Shown: positions 7,681 through 13,281 of the stretch, piece after piece
Layout: each line of letters starts with the position of its first letter
How positions within the stretch are numbered: the stretch's first letter is position 1
Assembly: GCA_029565415.1 (NCBI GenBank)
Contig: JAKQOH010000225.1
Location: forward strand, 1-13,281
Direction of reading: 5' to 3'
Origin: Candidatus Rifleibacteriota bacterium
Lineage (GTDB): Bacteria > Riflebacteria > Ozemobacteria > Ozemobacterales > Ozemobacteraceae
DNA: 13,281 bases
Notes under the pieces: generated by a model
Told to the model about the DNA's origin: nothing
What the model saw: the letters and a program-made list of their open reading frames with translations, nothing else
The model's database searches: none
Program-made: the position numbers and the translations under genes

Positions 7681-9099
7681 TCAGAAGCGGAAGTCGCGCT
7701 TGCCGGCATGGATCGAGGTCAGATACTCCGTGGCGATGCGGCGCACCTTCTCGGCGGGGATGCGCTGCAGCTCCTCCAGGATGACCTTTTCCCCCTTCGC
7801 GCGCGTGTCCGGCGAAGCATAGTCCTCCAGATACTCCTTCAGCGTCATGAGGGCGTTTGGCTGGCAGCAGTTCGCGATGCTGCCGGATTTCGCGAGGGTC
7901 ATGAACCGGTCGCCCGTGCGCCCCTCGCGGTAACAGGCCGTGCAGAAGCTCGGAATGTAGCCCAGGGAGAGCAGCCAGTTCACCACCTCGTCGAGCGGCC
8001 GGGTGTCGTTCACCTCGAACTGGGCCGAGTTCTCCTCCGCCGTTTCCGGGACGGCATATCCGCCGACGCTGGTCCGCGAGCCGCCGCTGAGCTGGGAAAC
8101 GCCCAGTTCCAGCACCCGCTCGCGGCAGGCGCGGGACTCGCGGGTGGAGACGATCAGCCCCGTGTAGGGAACCGCGATGCGAAGCAGGGCGACGATCTTC
8201 CCGAAGGTCGCGTCGTCGATCGCGTTCGAAAAGTTGTCCGGCGAGATGTCGTCGGCCGGCCGGATGCGCGGCACGCTGATGGTGTGCGGTCCGACGCCCT
8301 TGGCGGCCTCGAGGTGCTCGGCATGCATGAGGAGCCCGACGAAGTCGTAGCGGTACAGGTTCAACCCGAACAGCACCCCGCACCCCACGTCGTCGATGCC
8401 GCCGTCCATCGCGCGGTCCATCGCCTCGGTATGCCAGGCGTAATCGTGCTTGGGCCCCGTCGGGTGCAGCTTCTCGTAGGTCTCGCGGTGGTACGTCTCC
8501 TGGAACAGGATGTAGGTGCCGATTCCCGCGTCCTTGAGTTTCCGGTAGTTCTCGACGGTCGTCGCGGCGATGTTGACGTTGACACGCCGGATCGCCCCGT
8601 TCTTGTGCCGGATGCCATAGATCGTTTTTATACTTTCCAATACATATTCAATCGGATTATTCACGGGGTCCTCGCCGGTCTCGAGGGCCAGCCGCTTGTG
8701 CCCGATATCCTGGAGGGCGATCACTTCCTGCTCGACCTCGGCCTGGGTGAGTTTCTTGCGCGTGATGTGTTTGTTGGAATGGTGATAGGGGCAGTAGAGG
8801 CAGCCGTTCACGCAGTGGTTCGACAGGTAGAGCGGGGCGAACATGACGATGCGGTTGCCGTAGATCTTCTGCTTGATCTCGCGGGCCAGGGCATACATCT
8901 GTTCGACGATATCGGGCAGGTCGCACTCGAGCAGCACGGCGGCCTCGCGATGGGAGAGCCCCTTGCAGGCGCGCGCCTTTTCGAGCAGCGACTCGATCAG
9001 CGGGCGGTTCTGGCGGTTGCCCGCCGCGTATTCGAGGGTCGCGCGGATTTCGGCATCATCGATGAACTCGGAGGCATGCGGTGACTTGGGATCGTACAT
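7681..9099 (-). CDS. hydG: [FeFe] hydrogenase H-cluster maturase, radical SAM tyrosine lyase
   Basis: A 472-residue cytoplasmic enzyme. HydG cleaves tyrosine with a SAM radical, releasing p-cresol, and converts the fragment to CO and cyanide bound to an Fe-cysteine synthon used to build the H-cluster of HydA. The radical-SAM motif is CVNGCLYC (C96, C100, C103). The C-terminal cluster that distinguishes HydG from ThiH-like relatives is CTAC (C386, C389) plus C411/C412. The stretch LALETGEDPVNNP (138-149) is typical of HydG. The length matches the family. The start at ATG 9099 has GAGGTG (9108-9113) at 8 bases, and this site overlaps the stop of the upstream TM1266-type gene, implying translational coupling. 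hydE and hydF are not in the window. hydA lies about 5 kb away on the other strand, so maturation and structural genes are separate units. An AT-rich patch lies inside the gene at 8621-8664. Confidence 0.96.
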   Translation of the reverse strand: MYDPKSPHASEFIDDAEIRATLEYAAGNRQNRPLIESLLEKARACKGLSHREAAVLLECDLPDIVEQMYALAREIKQKIYGNRIVMFAPLYLSNHCVNGCLYCPYHHSNKHITRKKLTQAEVEQEVIALQDIGHKRLALETGEDPVNNPIEYVLESIKTIYGIRHKNGAIRRVNVNIAATTVENYRKLKDAGIGTYILFQETYHRETYEKLHPTGPKHDYAWHTEAMDRAMDGGIDDVGCGVLFGLNLYRYDFVGLLMHAEHLEAAKGVGPHTISVPRIRPADDISPDNFSNAIDDATFGKIVALLRIAVPYTGLIVSTRESRACRERVLELGVSQLSGGSRTSVGGYAVPETAEENSAQFEVNDTRPLDEVVNWLLSLGYIPSFCTACYREGRTGDRFMTLAKSGSIANCCQPNALMTLKEYLEDYASPDTRAKGEKVILEELQRIPAEKVRRIATEYLTSIHAGKRDFRF

Positions 9100-9111
9100 G
9101 GTGTCTGCACC

Positions 9112-9366
9112 TCACTTTTTGGAATAGACGGTCTTGACGTTGACGCCGTCGAGCAGGCCGAGCTTGCCGGAAAGGCTGCTGATAACGTCGTTGGGCGCGT
9201 CGACGACGACGCTGATGATGGAAACGCCCCGCTTGGCGTAGGGAATGCCCATCCGGCCGACGATGAACTGCCGCTGATCGTGCAGCAACTGGTTCAGACG
9301 GTCGGTGGCATCGGGATTCTCGACGATGAGAGCGATCAACGCGATCCTGTTTTCCATGGTTTCCAC
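9112..9366 (-). CDS. TM1266-type iron-only hydrogenase system regulator (putative)
   Basis: An 84-residue protein of the TM1266 family, a small ACT/NikR-C-like fold usually encoded beside hydG, hydE or hydF and annotated as a putative hydrogenase-system regulator. Recognisable features are NRIALIALIVENP near the N-terminus, QRQFIVGRMGIPY in the middle, and a C-terminal GLLDGVNVKTVYSKK. No DNA-binding helix-turn-helix is visible, so regulation is a family-based inference. The start is debatable: GTG at 9366 has GAGGTG (9373-9378) at 6 bases, whereas ATG at 9357 would be 15 bases away, so I prefer GTG. The stop overlaps the hydG ribosome binding site. It is the first gene of the unit TM1266-hydG-M49-like peptidase. 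The ribosome binding site can pair with GGTG-complementary bases upstream (9385-9388). Confidence 0.88.
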   Translation of the reverse strand: METMENRIALIALIVENPDATDRLNQLLHDQRQFIVGRMGIPYAKRGVSIISVVVDAPNDVISSLSGKLGLLDGVNVKTVYSKK

Positions 9367-9372
9367 GATTCA

Positions 9373-9378
9373 CACCTC
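9373..9378 (-). promoter_or_regulatory. Ribosome binding site favouring a GTG start for the TM1266-type gene
   Basis: GAGGTG on the minus strand is 6 bases before GTG 9366 and 15 before ATG 9357, so spacing favours the GTG. Four of its bases (GGTG, 9373-9376) can pair with CACC read from 9388 to 9385, which could partly mask the site. Confidence 0.65.
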
Positions 9379-9537
9379 GAAAAGGGTGCCAGAACGGGAA
9401 AAGAGGAATCCGGATCAACCCCGTCTTGGCAGCGATGCTTCAGAACGCCGGTCGGTGACACGAACTCTTCGGACGCGGTCGGAACCTTGCCCTCAGAGAT
9501 ACCCTTTCTTGATAGCACCGTTTCCGGAAGAAAACAA
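9379..9537 (-). other. Leader/promoter region of the hydG operon
   Basis: About 160 bases between the terminator of the M16 unit and the first ribosome binding site of the hydG unit. I find no ORF of note. A possible promoter is TTGTTT (9537-9532) and TATCAA (9514-9509) with a 17-base spacer, but the match to consensus is weak and the first box overlaps the T-rich tail of the terminator. If that promoter is real, the transcript carries an untranslated leader of about 130 bases. No known riboswitch core is convincing. Confidence 0.4.
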
Positions 9538-9568
9538 GGGCCACCTCCGGAACTCCGGGAGGTGGCCC
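9528..9568 (-). terminator. Intrinsic terminator of the M16 peptidase operon
   Basis: On the minus strand an 11-base-pair GC-rich stem (9558-9568 with 9538-9548) with a 9-base loop is followed directly by TTGTTTTCTT. It begins 15 bases after the stop of the M16 gene that ends at 9584, a classical arrangement. Confidence 0.85.
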
Positions 9569-9583
9569 ATTTCGCGCGATATC

Positions 9584-11035
9584 CTATTTTGCCGGCACCG
9601 CCTTCGGGGAGCCGGGAATCGTGATGTCGATCTTCTGCACCGCGCCGAACTCCTCGAGCTTGCCATCGAAATCGGCGGGCTTTCCCAGAACGACAATCCT
9701 CATCTTGTCGGGCTGGAGATACTTCTGGGCGACCCGGAGGATGTCGGCCTTCGTGACCTTTTCGATATTCTTCTTCGTGATCTCGAGGAAATCCTTCGGG
9801 TATCCGAAATACTCCAGTTCGACGAGACGGTCGATGATCTTCGCCCGGCTGTCGAAATTGAACACGAACGAGTTGAGGTACATCTCCTTCGCCGTGTTCA
9901 GCTCTTCATCGGTGATCTCGGAGCGCCGGATCTCTTCGATCTCCCGGAGAAGCGCCCGGATGCCCTTGATGGTGTTGCCGGACTTCGTCGAGCACCCGAA
10001 ATAGCAGATCCCCTCGTGGTCATACCCGGATCCATAGGTCCCGAACACGGAATAAGCCAGCCCCTGCTCGGACCGGACACGCTTGAACAGGCGCGAGCCA
10101 AACCCGCCGCCCAGGACGTTATTCATGACCTCGAGGGCGAAGTAATCGGGATTGTTCATCAATCCGCCGAGGTGGCCGATCAGAATCACGCTCTGGTTCA
10201 CGTCTTCCTTGGCGATCAGGTTCACCTTCGCCGCAGGGAACTCGCGCACCTCGGGAACCTTGGTCGGGGCCACGTCGCCCCGCGGCAGTTCCCGGAAGGC
10301 CTCCGTGAGCTTTTTCTTCATCTCGGCGGCCTTGAAGTCACCGATGACCGCGACCATCATCCGCTCGGGATGGAAATGGGTGCGATGGAAGGCGATCAGA
10401 TCCTCGCGGGTGATCGCGTCGATGGTGGCGTATTCGGTGTGCCTGGCATAGGGGCTGTCGGGACCATACACGAGCTTGATGAACTCCCGGACGACGATCG
10501 GAAACGGCTCGTCATTGCGGCGGGAGATCATGGAACGGGCCTCGATCTTCTTCAGCTCGATCTTGTCCTCCGGAAACGCGGGATTTTTCAGGATGTCCGC
10601 AAGGATGGCGAGCGTCCGGTCCCACTGGTCGACGAGGCTCGACGCGTAGAAGCCGCCGCTCGAGGTGCCACCGCTGACGCCGACGCTCGCTGCAAGCCGG
10701 TCCAGCTCGATATCGATCTCGTCACCGGAACGGGTCTTCGTCCCCCCGGTGCGCATGACAGCCGTTGTCAGCGGGATCAGCCCGGTTTTCGCGGCCAGCT
10801 CGTCCCCGACGTTGAACCGCACCATGCCGAACAGGCTGATGGTCGGCAGCTCGTGGTCCTCGAGGAGATACAGGGTGAGGCCGTTTTCCAGAACGGCCTG
10901 CTCCACCGATGGAATCTGGAAATCGTTCAGCGGGGGGAACTGCAGCTGCTTGTAGGACTGCTGGGCCTGGACGGGCACGGCAGCGAGGCAGAGAAGGAAC
11001 AGCATACCGAAACATACGCCATATCGCATTTTCAT
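9584..11035 (-). CDS. M16 family peptidase-like subunit lacking the zinc motif
   Basis: A 483-residue exported protein with two M16 halves. Signal peptide about 1-25 (MKMRYGVCFGMLFLLCLAAVPVQA). In the N-terminal half, the place where M16 enzymes carry HxxEH reads GLIPLTTAVMRTGG (85-98), so the zinc ligands are gone. The C-terminal half keeps the GFGSRLFKRVR...GLAYSV stretch with the R321/Y328 pair, which in heterodimeric M16 enzymes helps bind substrate. It is therefore probably the non-catalytic partner of the upstream HxxEH protein, as in mitochondrial processing peptidase or the Sphingomonas SPH2681/2682 pair. The start at ATG 11035 has GGGGAG 9 bases upstream; GTG 11041 would have only 3 bases and is rejected. 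The gap to the upstream M16 stop is 14 bases, so the two should be made together. The location is probably periplasmic. Confidence 0.9.
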   Translation of the reverse strand: MKMRYGVCFGMLFLLCLAAVPVQAQQSYKQLQFPPLNDFQIPSVEQAVLENGLTLYLLEDHELPTISLFGMVRFNVGDELAAKTGLIPLTTAVMRTGGTKTRSGDEIDIELDRLAASVGVSGGTSSGGFYASSLVDQWDRTLAILADILKNPAFPEDKIELKKIEARSMISRRNDEPFPIVVREFIKLVYGPDSPYARHTEYATIDAITREDLIAFHRTHFHPERMMVAVIGDFKAAEMKKKLTEAFRELPRGDVAPTKVPEVREFPAAKVNLIAKEDVNQSVILIGHLGGLMNNPDYFALEVMNNVLGGGFGSRLFKRVRSEQGLAYSVFGTYGSGYDHEGICYFGCSTKSGNTIKGIRALLREIEEIRRSEITDEELNTAKEMYLNSFVFNFDSRAKIIDRLVELEYFGYPKDFLEITKKNIEKVTKADILRVAQKYLQPDKMRIVVLGKPADFDGKLEEFGAVQKIDITIPGSPKAVPAK

Positions 11036-11044
11036 CGTCACGTT

Positions 11045-11050
11045 CTCCCC
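11045..11050 (-). promoter_or_regulatory. Ribosome binding site deciding the start of the second M16 gene
   Basis: GGGGAG on the minus strand touches the TAG stop of the upstream M16 gene (11050-11052). It is 9 bases from ATG 11035 but only 3 from GTG 11041, which favours the ATG and suggests translational coupling. Confidence 0.7.
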
Positions 11051-12573
11051 TACTGGATCTTTTCCGTCGCGGATCCCGTCTCGATGACGGCCACCGACCG
11101 GTTTTCCGGCACGAAATACGTCCTGGCCAGTTTCTGGATATCCGCCGCCGTCACGGCGGGAAGTTTTTCGAGGCCGCGGTGGAACATCTCCCGCCAGTCT
11201 CCCGCGATAATTTCATAGAAAGCAATATTGTAAGCGATCTGGTCGTTCGAGGCTAGGCCGCCGACGAGATCGGACCGCGCCCGGATCTTGGCCTTGGCAA
11301 GCTCCTCGGCGGTGACCGGCTCACGTTTGAGCTTCTCGATCTCCTCCAGGATGGCTGCCTCGCACTCCTTGGGGGTGTGCCCCTGGGCGGGCAGGGCGAA
11401 GAAGACATAGAGGTTCGAATATTTGCTGCCCGGGTAATCCCCCGACGTGCCGACACGGATCGCGATCTTCTTCTCCTTCACGAGCGAGGTGTAGAGACGA
11501 GAGGAGCGCCCGCCGGAGAGCACGTCGTCGAGAACGTCGAAGGCGACCTTGGCGGGATCGTTGAAGTCAGGCTTGTGATACCCCAGAATCAGGTATGGCT
11601 GGCTTTCGAGCCGGAGGGTGACCTGCCGCTCCCCGCGCTGAGGCGGCTCTTCCGTGACCACCGGCTCGGGCCGGGGCCGTTTCGGCAGGCGGCCGAAATA
11701 CGTTTCGGCAAGCTTCCGGCAGGCGGCGGGGGCGACATCCCCGACGATGACCGCCGTCAGATTCGATGCCACGTAATGCGTCCCGAAGAACCGCTCTGCC
11801 TGTTCCCGGCTGATCGCCTTGAGATCGGACATGTGGCCGATGAGGGGCTCGCCGTACGGGTGGGCGAGAAACGCGACGCTCCCGAACTCCTCGAACAGCT
11901 TCCCCGTGGGGGTGTTCTCGATGCTCATCCGGCGCTCCTCCATGATGACATCCTTTTCCGTATAGAATTCGCGGAGGCAGGGGTTGAGGAAGCGGTCCGA
12001 CTCCATCGAGAACCACATCTCGATCTTGTTCGAGGGCATGCTCGATGTATACCCAGTCATATCGTAACTCGTGAACGCGTTCAGCCCGACCCCGCCGGCC
12101 TTCTCGATCGCCTCGGCGAACTCGTTGTTCACGACGAACCGGCGCGCGGCCTCCTTCGCCGCATCGAGCTTCTTCCGGAGCAGCTCGAGGATCTTCGGGT
12201 CGGCGCGACTGCCCTTCGCCTCTTCCATCCGCAACAGCCGGAAGGCGGCATCCTCGTTTTCGAGAAGGGGAACCTCCCTGGCATAATCGCTGGTTCCGAT
12301 GGTCTTCGTCCCTTTGAAGGCCATGTGCTCGAAGATGTGGGCGATCCCCGTGATGCCCTTCGTCTCGTTCGTCGAGCCGACATTGGCGAACGTCATGAAG
12401 GAGACGACCGGCGCATCGTGGCGTTCGACGACGATGAACTTCATGCCGTTCGAAAGGGTAAAGGCGGTCACCCGCTTTTCGAACTCGGCAAGATTCTGGC
12501 CCGAAGCGGCCAGGGAGCCAAACAGCCCCAGATACAGGGCGAGGATGAGACAACGTGTTCTGAAACCGGTCAT
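11050..12573 (-). CDS. M16 family zinc metallopeptidase, catalytic subunit
   Basis: A 507-residue exported insulinase/pitrilysin-family protease. Signal peptide about 1-26 (MTGFRTRCLILALYLGLFGS start). The inverted zinc motif is HIFEH (79-83) with E82 as the catalytic base, and the distal zinc ligand is probably E213 in VIMEERRM (209-216). About 50 residues rich in charged amino acids (roughly 97-150), predicted helical, are inserted between the two motifs, pushing the H83 to E213 distance to 130 instead of about 77; other bacterial M16 proteins of this length share such an insert. The conserved GGVGLNAFTSYDMTGY (160-175) precedes the Glu. The C-terminal half holds the second M16 domain. The start at 12573 has AGGAGGTG 7 bases upstream; the longer start at 12618 lacks one and would hide the signal peptide. 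It is the first of the adjacent M16 pair. The substrate is unknown. Confidence 0.93.
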   Translation of the reverse strand: MTGFRTRCLILALYLGLFGSLAASGQNLAEFEKRVTAFTLSNGMKFIVVERHDAPVVSFMTFANVGSTNETKGITGIAHIFEHMAFKGTKTIGTSDYAREVPLLENEDAAFRLLRMEEAKGSRADPKILELLRKKLDAAKEAARRFVVNNEFAEAIEKAGGVGLNAFTSYDMTGYTSSMPSNKIEMWFSMESDRFLNPCLREFYTEKDVIMEERRMSIENTPTGKLFEEFGSVAFLAHPYGEPLIGHMSDLKAISREQAERFFGTHYVASNLTAVIVGDVAPAACRKLAETYFGRLPKRPRPEPVVTEEPPQRGERQVTLRLESQPYLILGYHKPDFNDPAKVAFDVLDDVLSGGRSSRLYTSLVKEKKIAIRVGTSGDYPGSKYSNLYVFFALPAQGHTPKECEAAILEEIEKLKREPVTAEELAKAKIRARSDLVGGLASNDQIAYNIAFYEIIAGDWREMFHRGLEKLPAVTAADIQKLARTYFVPENRSVAVIETGSATEKIQ

Positions 12574-12580
12574 GCAGCGG

Positions 12581-12588
12581 CACCTCCT
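12581..12588 (-). promoter_or_regulatory. Strong ribosome binding site of the catalytic M16 gene
   Basis: AGGAGGTG on the minus strand is a near-perfect anti-Shine-Dalgarno match, 7 bases before ATG 12573. It decides that start over 12618. Confidence 0.88.
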
Positions 12589-12652
12589 GAAGATTGTCCG
12601 GAATACAGCATATCCCAACTCCCGGCCCGCATGCTGCGGGAAGAGAGCCGGT

Positions 12653-13072
12653 TCATGAGGACGGCGGCTTCCGGAGGCCGGCGAGGCGCTTCCAGAAGAT
12701 GCCGTGGTAGTCGGGGCGGGTCAGGGCAAACAGGATGACCCCGAGCGTGACGGGGCTTTGGGCCAGGAGAAGGAAACCGATACCGAATTGGCCGCCATGC
12801 AGGGTGCCGAGAAACACCGCGACGAAGCAGAAGCACCAGACCAGCTCGGCCCGGGTTCCGACGCGGAACACATTGCAGAACAGGAAAAAATGGCCCAGCA
12901 CGAAGGGAAGAAGCAGCGCGAACTCCCCCAGCAGCCCCCAGAGGCCCCAGGTGCCCAGACCGCAGGCGAGGAGGACACCCGCATCGGTGACGGACAGCCG
13001 GAATCCCCCGCCGTCCCGGCAGTCATCCCGTGAGGCGGCAGACGTCTGTACAACGGTTTCCGGATCCATCAT
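12653..13072 (-). CDS. Small four-helix membrane protein, function unknown
   Basis: About 139 residues with a short polar N-terminus (about 1-28) and four hydrophobic segments, roughly 30-50, 53-70, 77-93 and 97-115, then a basic tail (WKRLAGLRKPPSS). It resembles an uncharacterised bacterial membrane protein family with GTWGLWGLLGEFALLLPFVLGHFFLFCNVFRV as its core (seen here in the first two helices). No catalytic or transport motif is visible. The start is uncertain: GTG 13075, ATG 13072 and ATG 13069 follow one another, and only a weak GGGG lies upstream; I take 13072. The catalytic M16 gene starts 79 bases downstream. That gap contains a perfect 15-base inverted repeat (12626-12640) with no T tract, so whether the M16 pair is co-transcribed with this gene is open. 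Confidence 0.65.
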   Translation of the reverse strand: MMDPETVVQTSAASRDDCRDGGGFRLSVTDAGVLLACGLGTWGLWGLLGEFALLLPFVLGHFFLFCNVFRVGTRAELVWCFCFVAVFLGTLHGGQFGIGFLLLAQSPVTLGVILFALTRPDYHGIFWKRLAGLRKPPSS

Positions 13073-13168
13073 CACCCCATGCTACACCATGCAGTGTCGG
13101 GTTGGGATACAATGGAACAACGCCGGAAATCCCGGCGAACAAAAAAGAGATGACATGAGAGGCTATCC

Positions 13169-13264
13169 ATGAGGATCTTCCGGATGAGGTTCCTTGCGAC
13201 ATGGCTCCGCCGCGCACGAGCGGCGTTCGGCTGCCGGCAGTCCCGGACGGAGCCCCTGCCATGA
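13169..13264 (+). CDS. Possible small basic leader ORF at the right edge
   Basis: A 31-codon plus-strand frame, MRIFRMRFLATWLRRAR at its start, rich in Arg, with GAGAGG (13157-13162) 6 bases before the ATG. Its stop TGA (13262-13264) overlaps an ATG at 13264 and follows an ATG at 13261, with GGAG at 13249-13252. This could be a short leader peptide coupled to a gene that runs off the window, or chance in GC-rich DNA. I recognise no family. Confidence 0.25.
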   Translation: MRIFRMRFLATWLRRARAAFGCRQSRTEPLP

Positions 13265-13281
13265 TGGCCCAGCCAGTCACC
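13261..13281 (+). CDS. Possible 5' end of a plus-strand gene leaving the window
   Basis: ATG at 13261, immediately followed by a second ATG, begins an open frame (MMAQPVT) to the last base, with GGAG 8 bases upstream. Seven codons are too few to identify anything. If real, it is divergent from the minus-strand membrane protein gene, and the promoter would lie in 13076-13168. Confidence 0.25.

Noticed and set aside
7638..7709. N-terminal extension of the M49-like protein from an upstream in-frame start
   Set aside because: It would place 24 polar residues before the signal peptide, overlap the end of hydG, and ignore the well-placed TGGAGG at 7645-7650.
7669..9084. A 471-codon plus-strand open frame antisense to hydG
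   Set aside because: It lies almost wholly on top of hydG, which has all its cysteine motifs. The antisense translation has no recognisable domain.
9481..9540. Resemblance to a SAM-I riboswitch (ATCAAGA...GAGGG on the minus strand)
   Set aside because: The diagnostic later core (GAUGAAACC-like and GGCAACC-like segments) is missing, so the likeness is limited to a few common bases.
9305..11218. A 637-codon plus-strand open frame antisense to the M16 gene
   Set aside because: It crosses the terminator and leader, shows no family motif, and has the Asp/Leu/Arg-rich composition typical of the reverse complement of GC-rich genes. The minus-strand frame has a signal peptide, RBS and clear family match.
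11377..12738. A 453-codon plus-strand open frame antisense to the catalytic M16 gene
   Set aside because: It has no family motif and overlaps a gene with an intact HxxEH motif and strong RBS.
13101..13137. GATACAAT as a plus-strand -10 box and the CGCCGG/CCGGCG hairpin after it
   Set aside because: No acceptable -35 box lies 16-18 bases upstream, and the hairpin is only 6 base pairs with no T tract, so neither is listed as a feature.
13023..13280. An 85-codon minus-strand frame at the right edge
   Set aside because: It overlaps the start of the membrane protein gene, has no RBS or domain, and has the look of random GC-rich translation.

Overview
The window comes from a GC-rich (roughly 60-65% by eye) bacterial chromosome. 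It reads as an anaerobe that makes or uses H2 through an [FeFe] hydrogenase. Several exported proteins carry Sec-type signal peptides (a LysM/lysozyme-like hydrolase, an M49-like peptidase, an M16 peptidase pair), which fits a diderm-like fermenter or syntroph. I cannot assign a phylum from the sequence alone. I see no tRNA, rRNA, CRISPR array, insertion sequence or prophage remnant.

Left part, plus strand (1-5906). The window opens inside a NuoF-like hydrogenase beta subunit (hydB), followed after 24 bases by a complete catalytic subunit (hydA) with every H-cluster motif intact. A strong GC hairpin closes this operon. Next come three plus-strand genes with short gaps: a DUF401 polytopic membrane protein, a secreted LysM plus lysozyme-like protein, and a secreted DUF4163/DUF3298 protein. 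A perfect 32-base palindrome then acts as the shared terminator between convergent transcription units.

Right part, minus strand (5922-13072). Read in transcription order from the right edge: a small four-helix membrane protein; a signal-peptide M16 peptidase with the zinc motif HxxEH; an M16 partner that has lost that motif; an intrinsic terminator; then a second unit made of a TM1266-type small regulator, the H-cluster maturase hydG, and a secreted M49-like metallopeptidase with a shortened HExxH zinc motif. The regulator stop overlaps the hydG ribosome binding site.

How the genes work together. HydB and HydA, with a HydC-like subunit expected just beyond the left edge, would form a soluble NAD(P)H/ferredoxin-linked hydrogenase. 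HydG makes the Fe-CO-CN synthon for the HydA active site, and hydE and hydF must lie elsewhere. The M16 pair probably forms one heterodimeric exported protease. The remaining genes are cell-envelope or unknown-function genes without a demonstrated link to hydrogen metabolism. Overall the content is mostly recognisable. The oddest points are the M49-like peptidase placed behind hydG, its shortened zinc motif, and the asymmetric M16 pair.
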